This document shows, piece after piece, positions 9,341 to 18,939 of a stretch of 32,212 nucleotides of DNA. The notes below the pieces were generated by a model. That model did not search any database, was not told where the DNA came from, and was given only the letters and a program-made list of their open reading frames with translations. Both the position numbers and the translations under genes were made by a program. This DNA is from Puniceicoccaceae bacterium K14 (GTDB taxonomy: Bacteria > Verrucomicrobiota > Verrucomicrobiia > Opitutales > Opitutaceae). The stretch spans positions 1 to 32,212 of the forward strand of contig JAKYXN010000058.1 of NCBI GenBank assembly GCA_022538095.1, read 5' to 3'. The first letter of the stretch is position 1, and each line of letters begins with the position of its first letter.

Positions 9341-10525
9341 ATGAAGGTCGCTAAAGATGGGGGCGTGAGCACTAATGAGCAGACAGTAGTTAAACTTGAA
9401 TCCCCGGCGATTCGCACATCCAAGCGTAGGACTATTACGCGTTTGGGATTTGTGAGCCTTGTGGATGCCGCTCCATTTTTCGTAGCTCAAGACAATGGTT
9501 TTTTTGCTAAGTATGGCTTGAATGTAACGCTCAGTCGAGAAGTGGGATGGGCTACAATTCGCGAAAAAATTCTTTATGGAGAGCTGGAAGCAGCGCACTC
9601 CATTTGTCCAATGCCGATGGCAGCTACTTTGGGTATGAATTCGATCGCAATGCCATGTGTCACGGGCATGATTTTGAACCGAGGCGGTAATGCGATCATA
9701 CTATCAGAAGACCTCTGGAAACGGGGTGTTCGCGATGGAAAAAGCCTTCATCAAGATATTACGAATCGTCGTCATTTTAGAAAATATATTTTTGCTACGG
9801 TGTTCCCGTGTTCGACTCACGCTTTCATTTTACGCGATTGGTTCAAAAGCGTAGGCATCGATCCTGATATCGATATTCAGATGGTTACGTTGCCACCTAG
9901 TCAGATGTGCCGCAACTTAGCGGCGGGTACGATCGATGGTTTTTGCGCTGGTGACCCTTGGACCAGTTTAGCGATTGCTCAAGAAACCGGTTGGTCTCCG
10001 GCGTGTTCAGTTGATATATGTCCTGATCACCCGGAAAAGGCTTTGATGGTCAAAGAGTCATTTGCGGAAGATCACAATGAGGAGCATTTGGCCGTTATAG
10101 CTGCTTTATATGAAGCATGTGCCTACTGTGATGATACGGCGAACCATGAGAGTATTGCACGATCGATGGCTTCACGAAACCGTGTTAATTGCGATTATTC
10201 TTTAATTATGAAATGTCTCTCGTCGCAATTTGATTACGGCATGGGACGCGTAGAACGGAAACCCGGTTATCTTGTATTCAATCGCTTCGATGCGAATAGA
10301 CCAACACAGGAACAAGCCGATTGGGTTGCTAAACGAATTTCTAGCTGTGGTCCGGACTTAAACGAGCAACAGCTGGACAGTCTTAAAAGACGTGTATTCA
10401 GAGAAGACTTATACGATGAAGCTATCGGCCGAATCGATTCGTCAATAATTTCGAAATTCCCCCCTAATCCGATAAAAGATGAACATACTAAAACGATCAA
10501 TCGTTACGATCACAGCTGCGGCTAG
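9341..10525 (+). CDS. nasS: NasS-like cytoplasmic nitrate/nitrite-binding protein (NrtA family, no signal peptide)
   Basis: A 394-residue periplasmic-binding-protein fold of the NrtA/CmpA/NasS family. The core starts at [23 protein letters not shown] and continues with [22 protein letters not shown], which is very close to the NasS/NrtA pattern. It has [10 protein letters not shown] in the hinge region, where NrtA here has [10 protein letters not shown]. The N-terminus ([14 protein letters not shown]...) is polar with no hydrophobic signal, so the protein should stay in the cytoplasm, as the nitrate sensor NasS does. NasS normally works by holding the antiterminator NasT, but no NasT (ANTAR) gene is in the window. 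Its last 47 nt overlap the start of nrtA, which indicates co-transcription and translational coupling. It could instead be a cytoplasmic regulator of the transporter ATPases. Confidence 0.82.
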   Translation: MKVAKDGGVSTNEQTVVKLESPAIRTSKRRTITRLGFVSLVDAAPFFVAQDNGFFAKYGLNVTLSREVGWATIREKILYGELEAAHSICPMPMAATLGMNSIAMPCVTGMILNRGGNAIILSEDLWKRGVRDGKSLHQDITNRRHFRKYIFATVFPCSTHAFILRDWFKSVGIDPDIDIQMVTLPPSQMCRNLAAGTIDGFCAGDPWTSLAIAQETGWSPACSVDICPDHPEKALMVKESFAEDHNEEHLAVIAALYEACAYCDDTANHESIARSMASRNRVNCDYSLIMKCLSSQFDYGMGRVERKPGYLVFNRFDANRPTQEQADWVAKRISSCGPDLNEQQLDSLKRRVFREDLYDEAIGRIDSSIISKFPPNPIKDEHTKTINRYDHSCG

Positions 10526-11831
10526 CGCAGCACTAACACAAGCGGAGCTTCTCGATCTTGAAAAGGATGAGTTAAAGTTCGGCTTTATTAAACTAACAGA
10601 CTGCGCTCCTATCGTAATCGCTAAAGAAAAGGGTTACTTTGAGGACGAAGGTCTTCAGGTTGAGGTTATTGCTCAGCCTAACTGGAAGCAGTTGCTTGAT
10701 AATGTAATTAACGGCGAGCTTGATGGCGCTCATATGCTTTCGGGGCAACCAATTGCCGCGACAATTGGTTTTGGTACTAAGGCGCACATTGTGACTCCTT
10801 ATACCTTGGACCTGAATGGCAATGGCATCACTGTATCCAACGACATTTGGAAGCAAATGCAGGAGAACGATCCAGAGTTGGATACAGATACTCCTCCGCA
10901 CCCAATTACAGCGGACTCATTGAAGCCAATCGTTGATGAGGCGAAGGACGAAGGTAAGTTGCTTCCAATGGGAATGGTGTTCCCTGTATCCACTCACAAT
11001 TATGAAATTCGTTACTGGTTAGCGGCTGCTGGGATTCATCCAGGGATGTACACCTCGACTGATATCAAAGGATTTACAGGAGGCGATATTGAGCTATCAA
11101 CAACTCCGCCACCGCAAATGCCAGCGACACTTGAATCTGGTAAAAACGTAGCTTACTGTGTAGGTGAGCCTTGGAATCAACAAGCAGTTGCAAAGGGGAT
11201 TGGTGTTCCTGTTACAACCAACTACGACATCTGGAAGAATAATCCAGAGAAAGTATTTGGTGTAACGAAGAAGTGGGCAGACGAAAATCCAAACACACTC
11301 ATCGCGGTTACTAAAGCGCTCATCAGAGCAGGTAAGTGGCTTGATGAAACAGACGACGATGGCGATCTCGTTAATCGTGAAGAAGCATGTACAATCCTTT
11401 CCAAGAAGAACTATGTTGGAGCTGATTACGATGTTTTGAAGAACTCAATGACTGGATTCTTCTACTTCCAAAAGAGCGACAAGCGTGAGATGCCTGATTT
11501 CAACGTATTCTTTAAATACCACTCTACTTACCCATGGTACTCAGATGGAGTTTGGTTCCTCACTCAAATGCGTCGTTGGGGCCAAATTACAGAGCCTAAG
11601 ACTGAAGAATGGTACCACGAAACAGCCAAGGAAGTTTACTTGCCAGAAGTCTACTTGGCAGCTGCTAAGCACCTTCTCGAAGAAGGCTATATCGCAGAAG
11701 AAGATGTACCTTGGGATACTGATGGATACAAAGAGCCTACAAGCGATTTCATCGATGGTATCACTTACGACGGTAAGGATCCGGTCGGTTACTTGAACTC
11801 CCACGAGATTGGTAACAAGGACACATTCTAA
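10479..11831 (+). CDS. nrtA: Nitrate/nitrite ABC transporter substrate-binding protein NrtA
   Basis: The exported solute receptor of the ABC nitrate importer, 450 residues. A signal peptide (basic MNILKRS, hydrophobic core, probable cleavage after ALTQA near residue 22) is followed by the binding fold [27 protein letters not shown], then ANGELDGAH-type and [13 protein letters not shown] blocks. GEPWNQQA marks the hinge. Known NrtA/CmpA proteins bind nitrate/nitrite or bicarbonate between two lobes; the neighbouring NarK-type transporter supports nitrate. There is no lipobox Cys, so it should be a soluble periplasmic protein rather than the lipoprotein form known from cyanobacteria. The C-terminal ~150 residues are richer in acidic and aromatic residues than those of the upstream NasS-like paralogue. 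It overlaps the upstream gene by 47 nt, and a hairpin follows its stop. Confidence 0.92.
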   Translation: MNILKRSIVTITAAASAALTQAELLDLEKDELKFGFIKLTDCAPIVIAKEKGYFEDEGLQVEVIAQPNWKQLLDNVINGELDGAHMLSGQPIAATIGFGTKAHIVTPYTLDLNGNGITVSNDIWKQMQENDPELDTDTPPHPITADSLKPIVDEAKDEGKLLPMGMVFPVSTHNYEIRYWLAAAGIHPGMYTSTDIKGFTGGDIELSTTPPPQMPATLESGKNVAYCVGEPWNQQAVAKGIGVPVTTNYDIWKNNPEKVFGVTKKWADENPNTLIAVTKALIRAGKWLDETDDDGDLVNREEACTILSKKNYVGADYDVLKNSMTGFFYFQKSDKREMPDFNVFFKYHSTYPWYSDGVWFLTQMRRWGQITEPKTEEWYHETAKEVYLPEVYLAAAKHLLEEGYIAEEDVPWDTDGYKEPTSDFIDGITYDGKDPVGYLNSHEIGNKDTF

Positions 11832-11877
11832 GTCATTTTCTACGACGAATAACGTAGTTAATTTTTAAACAAATTAT

Positions 11878-11904
11878 TGCCCTCCTTTCTATGGAAGGGG
11901 GGCA
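11878..11904 (+). terminator. Intercistronic hairpin between nrtA and nrtB
   Basis: A 12-bp GC-rich stem (TGCCCTCCTTTC pairing with GGAAGGGGGGCA, two G-T pairs, 3-nt loop) lies 47 nt past nrtA and 58 nt before nrtB. No real T-run follows. It is therefore more likely a leaky attenuator or RNA-stabilising element that raises binding-protein dosage over permease than a full terminator. Confidence 0.6.
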
Positions 11905-11961
11905 TTAAAATAAACAGAAGTCAGTCACCCTGCGTTTTCTGTTCTATCATAACTCTCTATC

Positions 11962-13590
11962 ATGGCGGATAAAACTACAGATGAAATTAAGTACCGTATT
12001 CTGCGGTACCTCGATATAACCGGATTCACGGTATTCGATCCTATCGTAAGACTATGCTTTGGCGAAGAGCCCAAGAAGCAGGTAGAGTCGATCGCGAAAT
12101 TTTTAATTGTTCCTATAATCTTCGTCGCAATCTGCGTTGGCGTTTGGTGGAAGGTGGCGCCGGAACATAAAACCAAGTCAGGGGAGGTTCCGACTCCCGA
12201 TGTTGTTTTTGAATCGGCTGTGATCAATGACACTTTCAGTAAACGGGAAAAGATGAAAGAATCTGACTTTCTACTAGTTGGTTCAGAGCGCGAAGAAACC
12301 TTAGCTGAAGTTGAAAAAGCAATCGTAGAAAACGATGTGCTAGTTGTTGAATACAAGGCGAAGCTTGCGAAGCACGAAGCGGATTACGAAGCGAAGCTTG
12401 AAGAGCAGCTCTCACCGCTTCAAGCGAACTTGGCTAAATTGAAAGCAAAGAATAAAGAACTTGCTGCTGAGCTTAAAGCTGCGTCGGCTGTGGAAGCTGA
12501 GAAGTTTGAAAACGGCAATGGGTCGAAAGAAGGTCTCCTTGCTGCATTGCGAGCGGAAACAGAATTTAAAGATGCTAGTCGTATTGATGAAGGAATTATC
12601 AAAGACAAGATAGACGCTATTCGTTCTGAAAAATACAAACCGATGGAAGAAGCTCGCTTGGATTTGAGCGCAGCTAATAACGAAGCTCAATTTTTAAGCA
12701 AACGAGTGGATTTCTTAACGAGAGCTAATCGTAGCATGAAAGTGGAAGTTGCAAAAGAAAAGTTGGAAGCTAGTTTAGCTAAACTTGATGATGCTACTAC
12801 TGCGAAAGCGGCGCTATCTGAATCTAAAAAAGTAATACGGCAAGAGGATTCGATTACTCGATTGGAAGAGCAAAAATATGCGTCTGCTATGACTGTTTAT
12901 ATGCAGATAAAACGTAGTTTGTTTACTGTTTTTATTGGTTTTCTCGTAGCGGCGGCAATTGCGATTCCAGTGGGCGTTTTGTGTGGCTTGAGTAAGATTG
13001 CGATGGCTTGTTTAACTCCTATCATTTCAATTTTTAAACCGGTTTCGCCAGTCGTATGGCTTTTGATTTTCCAGATTGTCGTTGGGGCATTTTTCCCGGA
13101 CCCGGAATCTCACCCGTTCTTCCTTTTGATGAATAAATTGCCGTTTATTGGTTCTCTGGGAGTTAATCCAGCTTTGATATTCTCGGCATGTACAGTTGCT
13201 ATGTGCGCTGTTTGGCCTGCTTTGGTGAATACTGCGCTTGGTGTGTCTTCAATCGATCAAGACCACATAAATGTAGCACGCGTTCTTCGCCTTGGTTTCT
13301 GGGATCGACTCACCAAAATTATTATCCCTTCTGCTCTTCCATTGGTTTTCGCCGGCTTGCGTATTTCTCTAGGTGTTGGGTGGATGGTACTAATTGCTGC
13401 TGAGGCTCTTTCGTCTTCTGATGGTCTGGGCAAGTTCGTTTGGGATGAGTATCAGAATGGTTCTTCTTTCTCCTTCGCGAACATACTTTATGCCTGTTTT
13501 GTAGTCGGGATCATAGGATTCTTACTCGATCGCATGATGATAATACTTCAGCGCTTCGTCTCATTCGACGGTGGTGAAACGTCACTTTAA
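11962..13590 (+). CDS. nrtB: Nitrate ABC transporter permease NrtB with inserted periplasmic coiled coil
   Basis: The membrane subunit of the importer. The first transmembrane segment lies at about 46-66. A charged, helical, heptad-like region (about 100-310, rich in Lys/Glu/Ala/Leu with no Pro over long stretches) follows. The normal permease core resumes at [23 protein letters not shown] (about 316-340) and runs to about 530 with 4-5 more membrane helices. The EAA coupling loop, which contacts the ATPases, is clear in [26 protein letters not shown] (about 435-460). Canonical NrtB proteins have about 270-320 residues; this one has 542, the excess being the coiled coil in the TM1-TM2 periplasmic loop. 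It starts 130 nt after nrtA and is followed by nrtC after 14 nt. The insertion may span the envelope or hold the binding protein (inference). Confidence 0.9.
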   Translation: MADKTTDEIKYRILRYLDITGFTVFDPIVRLCFGEEPKKQVESIAKFLIVPIIFVAICVGVWWKVAPEHKTKSGEVPTPDVVFESAVINDTFSKREKMKESDFLLVGSEREETLAEVEKAIVENDVLVVEYKAKLAKHEADYEAKLEEQLSPLQANLAKLKAKNKELAAELKAASAVEAEKFENGNGSKEGLLAALRAETEFKDASRIDEGIIKDKIDAIRSEKYKPMEEARLDLSAANNEAQFLSKRVDFLTRANRSMKVEVAKEKLEASLAKLDDATTAKAALSESKKVIRQEDSITRLEEQKYASAMTVYMQIKRSLFTVFIGFLVAAAIAIPVGVLCGLSKIAMACLTPIISIFKPVSPVVWLLIFQIVVGAFFPDPESHPFFLLMNKLPFIGSLGVNPALIFSACTVAMCAVWPALVNTALGVSSIDQDHINVARVLRLGFWDRLTKIIIPSALPLVFAGLRISLGVGWMVLIAAEALSSSDGLGKFVWDEYQNGSSFSFANILYACFVVGIIGFLLDRMMIILQRFVSFDGGETSL

Positions 13591-13604
13591 TCGAATAAAC
13601 GAAT

Positions 13605-14507
13605 ATGTCGTACTTAGAAATTAGAGACGCGTGCATAGGATTTGGTACGGTTGATAATCGGACTGAAGTCTTGAGCAATATCAACTTATCGGTTGAAGAA
13701 AACGAGTTCGTTGCGGTTATCGGATTTTCCGGTAGTGGTAAGAGTACTTTGATGTCGCTCCTAGCTGGATTGCAATTACCAGATAAAGGCGGTGTGTACT
13801 TAGACGGTAAGAAAGTGACGGAACCGGGGACTCACCTGGGGATCATGTTTCAAAATTATTCGCTGTTACCTTGGCTGTCTGTATCGGAAAATATAGGGCT
13901 TGCGGTGAAGCAGGTTTTTCCGAAGTACAGTAAAGATGAATTGCAAGAGCACGTTGACCATTATCTCAAAATGGTTAGTTTGTTGCCTGCAGCGGAAAAG
14001 AAGCCTCATGAGCTTTCAGGTGGTATGCGTCAACGTGTATCGTTGGCTCGGACACTTGCGATGAAGCCTGATGTTTTGCTTTTGGATGAACCATTGAGCG
14101 CTTTGGATGCGTTGACCCGAGCAAATATCCAGGACGAAATTATGCGCATTTGGAATGAGGATAAGCGCACTGTGGTCATGATTACTAATGACGTAGATGA
14201 GGCTTTGCTCATGGCTGATAGGATCGTTCCATTGACAATGGGGCCTGAAGCGACGTTGTCGAAACCGTTTGAGGTGAAACTAGATCGTCCTAGAGATCGG
14301 ACTACAATTAATAACGACCCAGACTACAGGAGTTTACGTACGGAGATTTCCAAGTTCTTGATCTCAATGAACAAAGAAGCGAAAGCTCTGCGTGTTACCT
14401 CAAACGTTGAAATGCCGGACGTACAGCCACGCGATTATAGTGAAGTGCGTCGTAAGGCAATTGGACCTATTAAAATTTACGAATACGAAGACGATGAACA
14501 AGGATAA
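13605..14507 (+). CDS. nrtC: Nitrate ABC transporter ATP-binding subunit (NrtC-like, single domain)
   Basis: ABC ATPase, 300 residues. Walker [10 protein letters not shown] (40-48), Q-loop [10 protein letters not shown] (Gln83), signature LSGGMRQRV, Walker B VLLLDEP (158-163) and D-loop SALD are all present. The switch position, normally a catalytic His, is Asn195 (MITNDVDEA), so this site may hydrolyse ATP poorly and the NrtD partner may do most of the work. As far as I recall, a similar ITND form exists in relatives, so it may be a group feature. A ~60-residue C-terminal tail follows the ATPase, but the NrtA-like regulatory domain of cyanobacterial NrtC is absent. The gene lies 14 nt after nrtB and overlaps nrtD by 14 nt. 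Confidence 0.9.
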   Translation: MSYLEIRDACIGFGTVDNRTEVLSNINLSVEENEFVAVIGFSGSGKSTLMSLLAGLQLPDKGGVYLDGKKVTEPGTHLGIMFQNYSLLPWLSVSENIGLAVKQVFPKYSKDELQEHVDHYLKMVSLLPAAEKKPHELSGGMRQRVSLARTLAMKPDVLLLDEPLSALDALTRANIQDEIMRIWNEDKRTVVMITNDVDEALLMADRIVPLTMGPEATLSKPFEVKLDRPRDRTTINNDPDYRSLRTEISKFLISMNKEAKALRVTSNVEMPDVQPRDYSEVRRKAIGPIKIYEYEDDEQG

Positions 14508-15312
14508 GCATTTAGTAATTTCACAATTGGTTAAGGCCTACCCGAATCCTTTCGGTCCCGATGTTCGTGTTGTCGACGGGTTCGATATGACGATAAAGCA
14601 AGGTGAGGTAATTGCTGTCATTGGTCACTCTGGATGTGGCAAGTCTACTGTTTTGACAATGGTCGCTGGGCTTAACCCAATTTCAGAAGGTGGTATTTTC
14701 TTAGGAGGTAAGGAAATCGAAGGGCCTGGCCCCGACCGAGCAGTTGTTTTTCAGGCTCCTTGTTTGCTTCCGTGGCAAACGTCTTACCAGAATGTATATA
14801 TGGGTGTTAATCAAACATACGCCCATGTTTCTAAAAAGGAGCGTAAGCAAATCACAGAGTACGCTTTGAGCTCTGTTGGCTTAGCTGATTCGATGCATAA
14901 GTATCCACGTGAAATGTCAGGTGGTATGCAGCAGAGAGTTGGAATCGCTCGTGCGATTGCGTTGAAGCCTAAGGTGCTTCTGCTTGATGAGCCGTTTGGA
15001 CGCTTGGACTCGCTTACGCGAATGGAATTGCAGGATGTTATTCTCGATATTCTGGATAAGCAGAAGATCACTACGATGATCATCACACACGATCCAGATG
15101 AAGCAATTTTTATGTCTGACCGTATTTGTATGATGACTAACGGCCCTGGAGCCAAAGTTGGGGAGATTATGGAGATTGATTTCGAGCGCCCGAGGAGCCG
15201 TGAGGAGATCTTAGAGACGGATCAGTTTTATGAGTATCGTAGACGTCTTCTTCAGTTCCTAGATGATTGCGAGCACGAGAAGGAAGAACGGAAAAAATCT
15301 AAGATAGTATAA
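14494..15312 (+). CDS. nrtD: Nitrate ABC transporter ATP-binding subunit NrtD
   Basis: The second ABC ATPase of the importer, 272 residues from the ATG that overlaps the nrtC stop by 14 nt. An open frame extends upstream to 14392, but that part lies inside nrtC and does not look like protein family sequence. Motifs: Walker [10 protein letters not shown] (44-52), Q-loop [10 protein letters not shown], signature MSGGMQQRV, Walker B VLLLDEP, and the intact switch His199 ([10 protein letters not shown]). The protein keeps the NrtD/CmpD-type block [19 protein letters not shown]. With NrtC it forms a heterodimeric engine under NrtB. It is the last gene of the cluster; a strong terminator starts 15 nt later. 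Confidence 0.94.
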   Translation: MNKDKHLVISQLVKAYPNPFGPDVRVVDGFDMTIKQGEVIAVIGHSGCGKSTVLTMVAGLNPISEGGIFLGGKEIEGPGPDRAVVFQAPCLLPWQTSYQNVYMGVNQTYAHVSKKERKQITEYALSSVGLADSMHKYPREMSGGMQQRVGIARAIALKPKVLLLDEPFGRLDSLTRMELQDVILDILDKQKITTMIITHDPDEAIFMSDRICMMTNGPGAKVGEIMEIDFERPRSREEILETDQFYEYRRRLLQFLDDCEHEKEERKKSKIV

Positions 15313-15327
15313 GGAGATTCGAGTTCA

Positions 15328-15366
15328 AAATGAATCAGTGCTGGGCGCTGGTTCATTTTTTTATTT
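15328..15366 (+). terminator. Intrinsic terminator of the nitrate ABC cluster
   Basis: A long stem (AAATGAATCAGTGC against GCGCTGGTTCATTT, two G-T pairs, TGG loop) runs straight into TTTTATTTT. It is the strongest terminator in the window and separates the ABC cluster from the MFS transporter gene. Confidence 0.92.
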
Positions 15367-15504
15367 TGGAGTGGGCTGGTAAATGGTAATACGAATTGAG
15401 GACTTTGTAAGATGCTGTGGATTAGATGATTGCTTGATTGATTAATTAAATTCATGGTTCTTTGGAAAAAGTTGAAATGTATTAATTTAACCGATTTGTA
15501 TTAT

Positions 15505-15520
15505 TGGCATATCCATAGCT
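15505..15520 (+). promoter_or_regulatory. Candidate sigma54 promoter of the NarK-type transporter gene
   Basis: TGGCAT-ATCCA-TAGCT differs from the RpoN consensus TGGCAC-N5-TTGCW at two positions and keeps the GG-N10-GC core. The predicted start near 15531 gives a ~45 nt leader before the ATG at 15576 and would exclude the upstream GTG at 15525 as start codon. The region from the terminator (15366) to this site has no other good match. Confidence 0.45.
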
Positions 15521-15575
15521 TGAGGTGGGTGTATCGCAAAAATGGAAGATTACTCCTGTTTTTGCCTCTCTCTCT

Positions 15576-17045
15576 ATGTCACAAGATAAACTAAAACTCT
15601 CTAAGTTCTCCGATCCTCGGATATTTACACTGCACATTACCTGGTTTGCGTTTTTTCTGACCTTCGTAATGTGGTTTAGCCATGCTCCAATGAGAGATGC
15701 TATCATGTCTTCGTTTGACATGACGAAGGCTCAATGGAAAGCGCTGTTGATTCTGAATGTGGCATTGACGATTCCGTCGCGAATCGTGGTAGGCATGTTG
15801 GTCGATAAATTTGGCCCCCGTCATGTATACAGTTTCTTATTACTAATTGCGGGAGGGCTGTGCTTGTTTTTTGCTACAGCGAAATCGTATGAAATGCTTG
15901 CTCTTGGTCGTTTACTAATGGGTTTCATTGGCGCTGGTTTTGTAATTGGAATTAGGATGATTGGCGAATGGTTTCCTGCGAAACAAGTTGGTTTGGCAGA
16001 AGGGATCTATGGGGGATGGGGCAATTTTGGTTCGGCCGCTGCGGCATGGACTTTGCCGAGCCTTGCACTCTTTTTTGGAGGAGAAAGCGGATGGCGCTAT
16101 TCGATCATAACAGTGGGAGGAATTGCTTTTTTGTACGGGATTTTCTTTTTTATTAATGCCCGCAATACTCCGAAAGGATCTACCTATTTTAAGCCAAAGA
16201 AGTCCGGTGGCTTGGAAGTAAGCACCAAGAAGGATTTTTACTTTTTGATCGGGATGACTTTGCCGATGTATGCGTGCCTGGCTGTACTTGTGTGGAAGCT
16301 GTCGCCTGCTGGGGTAAAGCTTTTATCGGATGGTTTAGCAACTGGTTTTTATATTGGTCTTGCTGCATTGTTTGTCTTCCAGGTGAGTCAGATTTACAAA
16401 GTAAACAAAGACATGCTTAAGAATGGCTGCGAAGAGAATCAGCGTTATAAGTTCAAGCAAGTTGCGATTTTGGATATTAACTATTTTGTGACTTTCGGTT
16501 CGGAGCTTGCAGTTGTATCCATGCTTCCTGGGTTTTTTATTGATACATTTGGTTTGAGCCCAGCTTTGGCTGCTTTGTTTGGAGGTGGCTTTGCTTTGAT
16601 GAATTTGATTGCTCGTCCATTTGGCGGCTTAGTCTCGGACAAATTTGGTCGCCGAAAGACGATGTTGATATTTATCTGCGGATTGGCGATTGGCTATTTC
16701 CTTATGGGGCAGGTTGGCTCAACTTGGCCGATTTGGGCGGCGGTTGGATCTACAATGCTCTGTTCTTTCTTTGTGCAATCGGGGGAAGGGGCAGTGTTTG
16801 CTTTGGTTCCATTGGTTAAGCGTCGTCTATCCGGCCAAATTGCTGGAATGGTGGGTGCCTATGGAAATGTTGGAGCGGTGACCTTTTTGACTGTTTATAG
16901 TTTTGTGGACGCTTCTACATTTTTTATGGTAATTGGAGCCTCGTCAGTAATCGGTTTTGTCGCTTCGATGTTCTTGGACGAACCGGAGGGGCACACAGTA
17001 GAAGTCTTGGAGGATGGAACAGTGCAAATGATTGAGGTTTCTTAG
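15576..17045 (+). CDS. narK: NarK/NrtP-family nitrate/nitrite MFS transporter
   Basis: A 489-residue, 12-helix major facilitator of the nitrate/nitrite porter family, which moves nitrate (with H+) or exchanges nitrate and nitrite across the inner membrane. Both family signatures are visible: GGWGNFGSA in TM5 (about 146-154) and GAYGNVGAV in TM11 (about 427-435). The two substrate-binding arginines of NarK correspond to Arg69 (TIPSRIVVG) and Arg347 (LIARPFGG). The MFS loop motifs VDKFGPR and SDKFGRR follow each half. A large cytoplasmic loop with a poorly conserved charged stretch sits mid-protein. A GTG at 15525 could add 17 residues, but they are not family-like. It has its own terminator and a candidate sigma54 promoter, so it can be induced separately from the ABC importer. 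Confidence 0.95.
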   Translation: MSQDKLKLSKFSDPRIFTLHITWFAFFLTFVMWFSHAPMRDAIMSSFDMTKAQWKALLILNVALTIPSRIVVGMLVDKFGPRHVYSFLLLIAGGLCLFFATAKSYEMLALGRLLMGFIGAGFVIGIRMIGEWFPAKQVGLAEGIYGGWGNFGSAAAAWTLPSLALFFGGESGWRYSIITVGGIAFLYGIFFFINARNTPKGSTYFKPKKSGGLEVSTKKDFYFLIGMTLPMYACLAVLVWKLSPAGVKLLSDGLATGFYIGLAALFVFQVSQIYKVNKDMLKNGCEENQRYKFKQVAILDINYFVTFGSELAVVSMLPGFFIDTFGLSPALAALFGGGFALMNLIARPFGGLVSDKFGRRKTMLIFICGLAIGYFLMGQVGSTWPIWAAVGSTMLCSFFVQSGEGAVFALVPLVKRRLSGQIAGMVGAYGNVGAVTFLTVYSFVDASTFFMVIGASSVIGFVASMFLDEPEGHTVEVLEDGTVQMIEVS

Positions 17046-17072
17046 GGGAGGCCGCTCATTTTATTTTGTTGG

Positions 17073-17101
17073 GGTCCGTCGATAATTCGACGGGCCTTTT
17101 T
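17073..17101 (+). terminator. Intrinsic terminator after the NarK-type gene
   Basis: A 10-bp stem GGTCCGTCGA/TCGACGGGCC (one G-T pair) with a TAAT loop is followed directly by TTTTT. It lies 28 nt past the narK stop and 33 nt before the phosphatase-kinase gene. Confidence 0.93.
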
Positions 17102-17133
17102 GTGCGTATGCAGGTTTTGGAATTAGATTTGAT

Positions 17134-18924
17134 ATGAGTGCTATTGACGCAGATGATGGCTTGGGGCAAGAAAGCTGTAATACCCCACGAATGAAGATAA
17201 ATACGAAGCTAGTCGTTGATGCAGGGTGCTCCACCGATGCAGGCGATAACGACGCGAATGAAGATAGCCTAGGCGTTCGGATTCCAGATGGTTTGGATCT
17301 GGGCCTGAAGGGGATGACGGCTGTGATCGCAGATGGAGTCAGTGCTGCGGAAGCTGGTAAGCAAGCGGCCGATATTTGTGTGAAGGGCTTTTTAAATGAT
17401 TACTATTCTTCACCTGAAGCTTGGACAACTGAAACCGCTGGGATCAAAGTAATAAGTTCGCTAAACCGATGGCTATACAGTTTAGGCCAAGGGTACTCAA
17501 GTGATGGAAGAGGGTATGTTACTACATTTTCTGCACTGGTAGTCAAAGCGATGACGGCTTACGTTTTTCACGTCGGTGATTCTAGAATTTACCGTTTTCG
17601 AAACGGTAAACTAGAAATGTTGACGCGTGATCATTCTGTGAAATTTGGCAAGGGGAATGTGGGCTTAGCTCGTGCCATGGGGATGGATACGAAAGTCGAA
17701 ATTGACGTGAAAAGTATCGCAATTGAGCCGGGTGATTTATTTCTCCTGACAACAGATGGCATACATGGTTTCTTGGATGATTCTGCAATTGCCGCTCATT
17801 TGTCTAAGAATGATCAAAACTTAGATGAGAGTTGCTCAGAATTGGTAGAGCTCGCATTAAAAGGCGGGAGCAATGACAATTGTAGTGCGGTTCTCGTTCG
17901 CATTGAGCAAGCGGGGGTGGCAAGTAATGAGGAAGTGTATAAGCATTTCCGACGTATGCCGTTTCCCCCAGAATTGTATCCGGGAATGATCATTGATGGT
18001 TATGAGGTTGTGAGTGAATTACAGGCGACATCCAGGAGTCAAACTTACGTCGTTAAGGATGGTGACTCTGGGGAGGAGTTTGTCATGAAGACGCCTTCAG
18101 TTAATTATGAGGATGACAATGCCTACATTGAACGCTTTACGATGGAGGGTTGGATAGGAACTAAATTAAAGAGCGATCATTTGGCGGCCTCGGTTAAGCC
18201 AGCACGCGGGCAGACGTTTTTGTATAACTTGCAAGAATACGTGAAGGGGCCAACTCTGGAGGAATGGATGAAGCAAAATTCAAACCCTGACATACGGCGT
18301 GTGATTGAGATAGCGAAGCAAATTATATCGGGGGTACGCGGTATGCACCGACAGGAAATGCTGCATCAGGATTTGAAGCCCGCGAATATCATAATAAACG
18401 AAGATCGAGGCGCGGTAATCATCGATTATGGATCGACGCATGTGCCCAGTATTCAAGAAATTCCGACATCGTTTAAGCGAGAAGTGGCTTTGGGCACGTT
18501 GAGTTATAGCGCTCCAGAATATTTTTTGGGAAGAAAGCCAAACCGGCAGTCTGATTTATTTTCCCTTGGAGTCGTCATTTATGAGATGCTGACAGGGAAA
18601 CTGCCTTATGGCGATTCGTTTGAGAAGTGCAGCTGCTTGCGTGATTTCGTAGCTTTAAAGTATTCGCCTGCAATGCGTTATAACAGACTAATTCCCAATT
18701 GGCTGGATGGTGCTCTAAAAAAGAGCGTTCAAGTTAGTCCTACTGCACGCTATGACTCGTTTTCTGAATTCGAATACGATTTAGAGTTTCCCAACCAAAA
18801 ATTCTTAGCAGCCGATGATTTGCCATTGATGGAACGGAATCCGATTGTTTTCTGGAAAATTGTGGCTGGGGCTTTGGCAGTATCCCAACTTGGGACGTTT
18901 CTGTGGATATTGCTAAGCAGGTAG
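17134..18924 (+). CDS. Membrane-anchored PP2C phosphatase / Ser-Thr kinase fusion
   Basis: A 596-residue bifunctional signalling protein. The N-terminal PP2C domain (about 24-257) has the metal-binding Asp residues in NANEDSLG, IADGVS (Asp67), TTDGIHGFLDD (Asp208) and SNDN (Asp248). The Hanks-type kinase domain (about 285-550) has the ATP lysine in VMKTP (Lys319), the catalytic loop HQDLKPANI (HQD instead of HRD; Asp413, Asn418), DYG instead of DFG (Asp431) and SAPEY. The glycine-rich loop is poor. One transmembrane helix (about 572-594) ends the protein, so both domains face the cytoplasm. Similar kinase genes sit between nasA and nirB in Pseudomonas (PA1782), which supports a role in nitrate assimilation. 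Its proximity to the envelope module next door leaves a second possibility. ATG 17191 is an alternative start. Confidence 0.93.
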   Translation: MSAIDADDGLGQESCNTPRMKINTKLVVDAGCSTDAGDNDANEDSLGVRIPDGLDLGLKGMTAVIADGVSAAEAGKQAADICVKGFLNDYYSSPEAWTTETAGIKVISSLNRWLYSLGQGYSSDGRGYVTTFSALVVKAMTAYVFHVGDSRIYRFRNGKLEMLTRDHSVKFGKGNVGLARAMGMDTKVEIDVKSIAIEPGDLFLLTTDGIHGFLDDSAIAAHLSKNDQNLDESCSELVELALKGGSNDNCSAVLVRIEQAGVASNEEVYKHFRRMPFPPELYPGMIIDGYEVVSELQATSRSQTYVVKDGDSGEEFVMKTPSVNYEDDNAYIERFTMEGWIGTKLKSDHLAASVKPARGQTFLYNLQEYVKGPTLEEWMKQNSNPDIRRVIEIAKQIISGVRGMHRQEMLHQDLKPANIIINEDRGAVIIDYGSTHVPSIQEIPTSFKREVALGTLSYSAPEYFLGRKPNRQSDLFSLGVVIYEMLTGKLPYGDSFEKCSCLRDFVALKYSPAMRYNRLIPNWLDGALKKSVQVSPTARYDSFSEFEYDLEFPNQKFLAADDLPLMERNPIVFWKIVAGALAVSQLGTFLWILLSR

Positions 18925-18939
18925 AGGCAGCTAATTTAG

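Noticed and set aside
14392-14493. Upstream extension of nrtD
   Set aside because: The open frame lies wholly inside nrtC and encodes residues unlike any ABC ATPase N-terminus; the ATG at 14494 fits the family.
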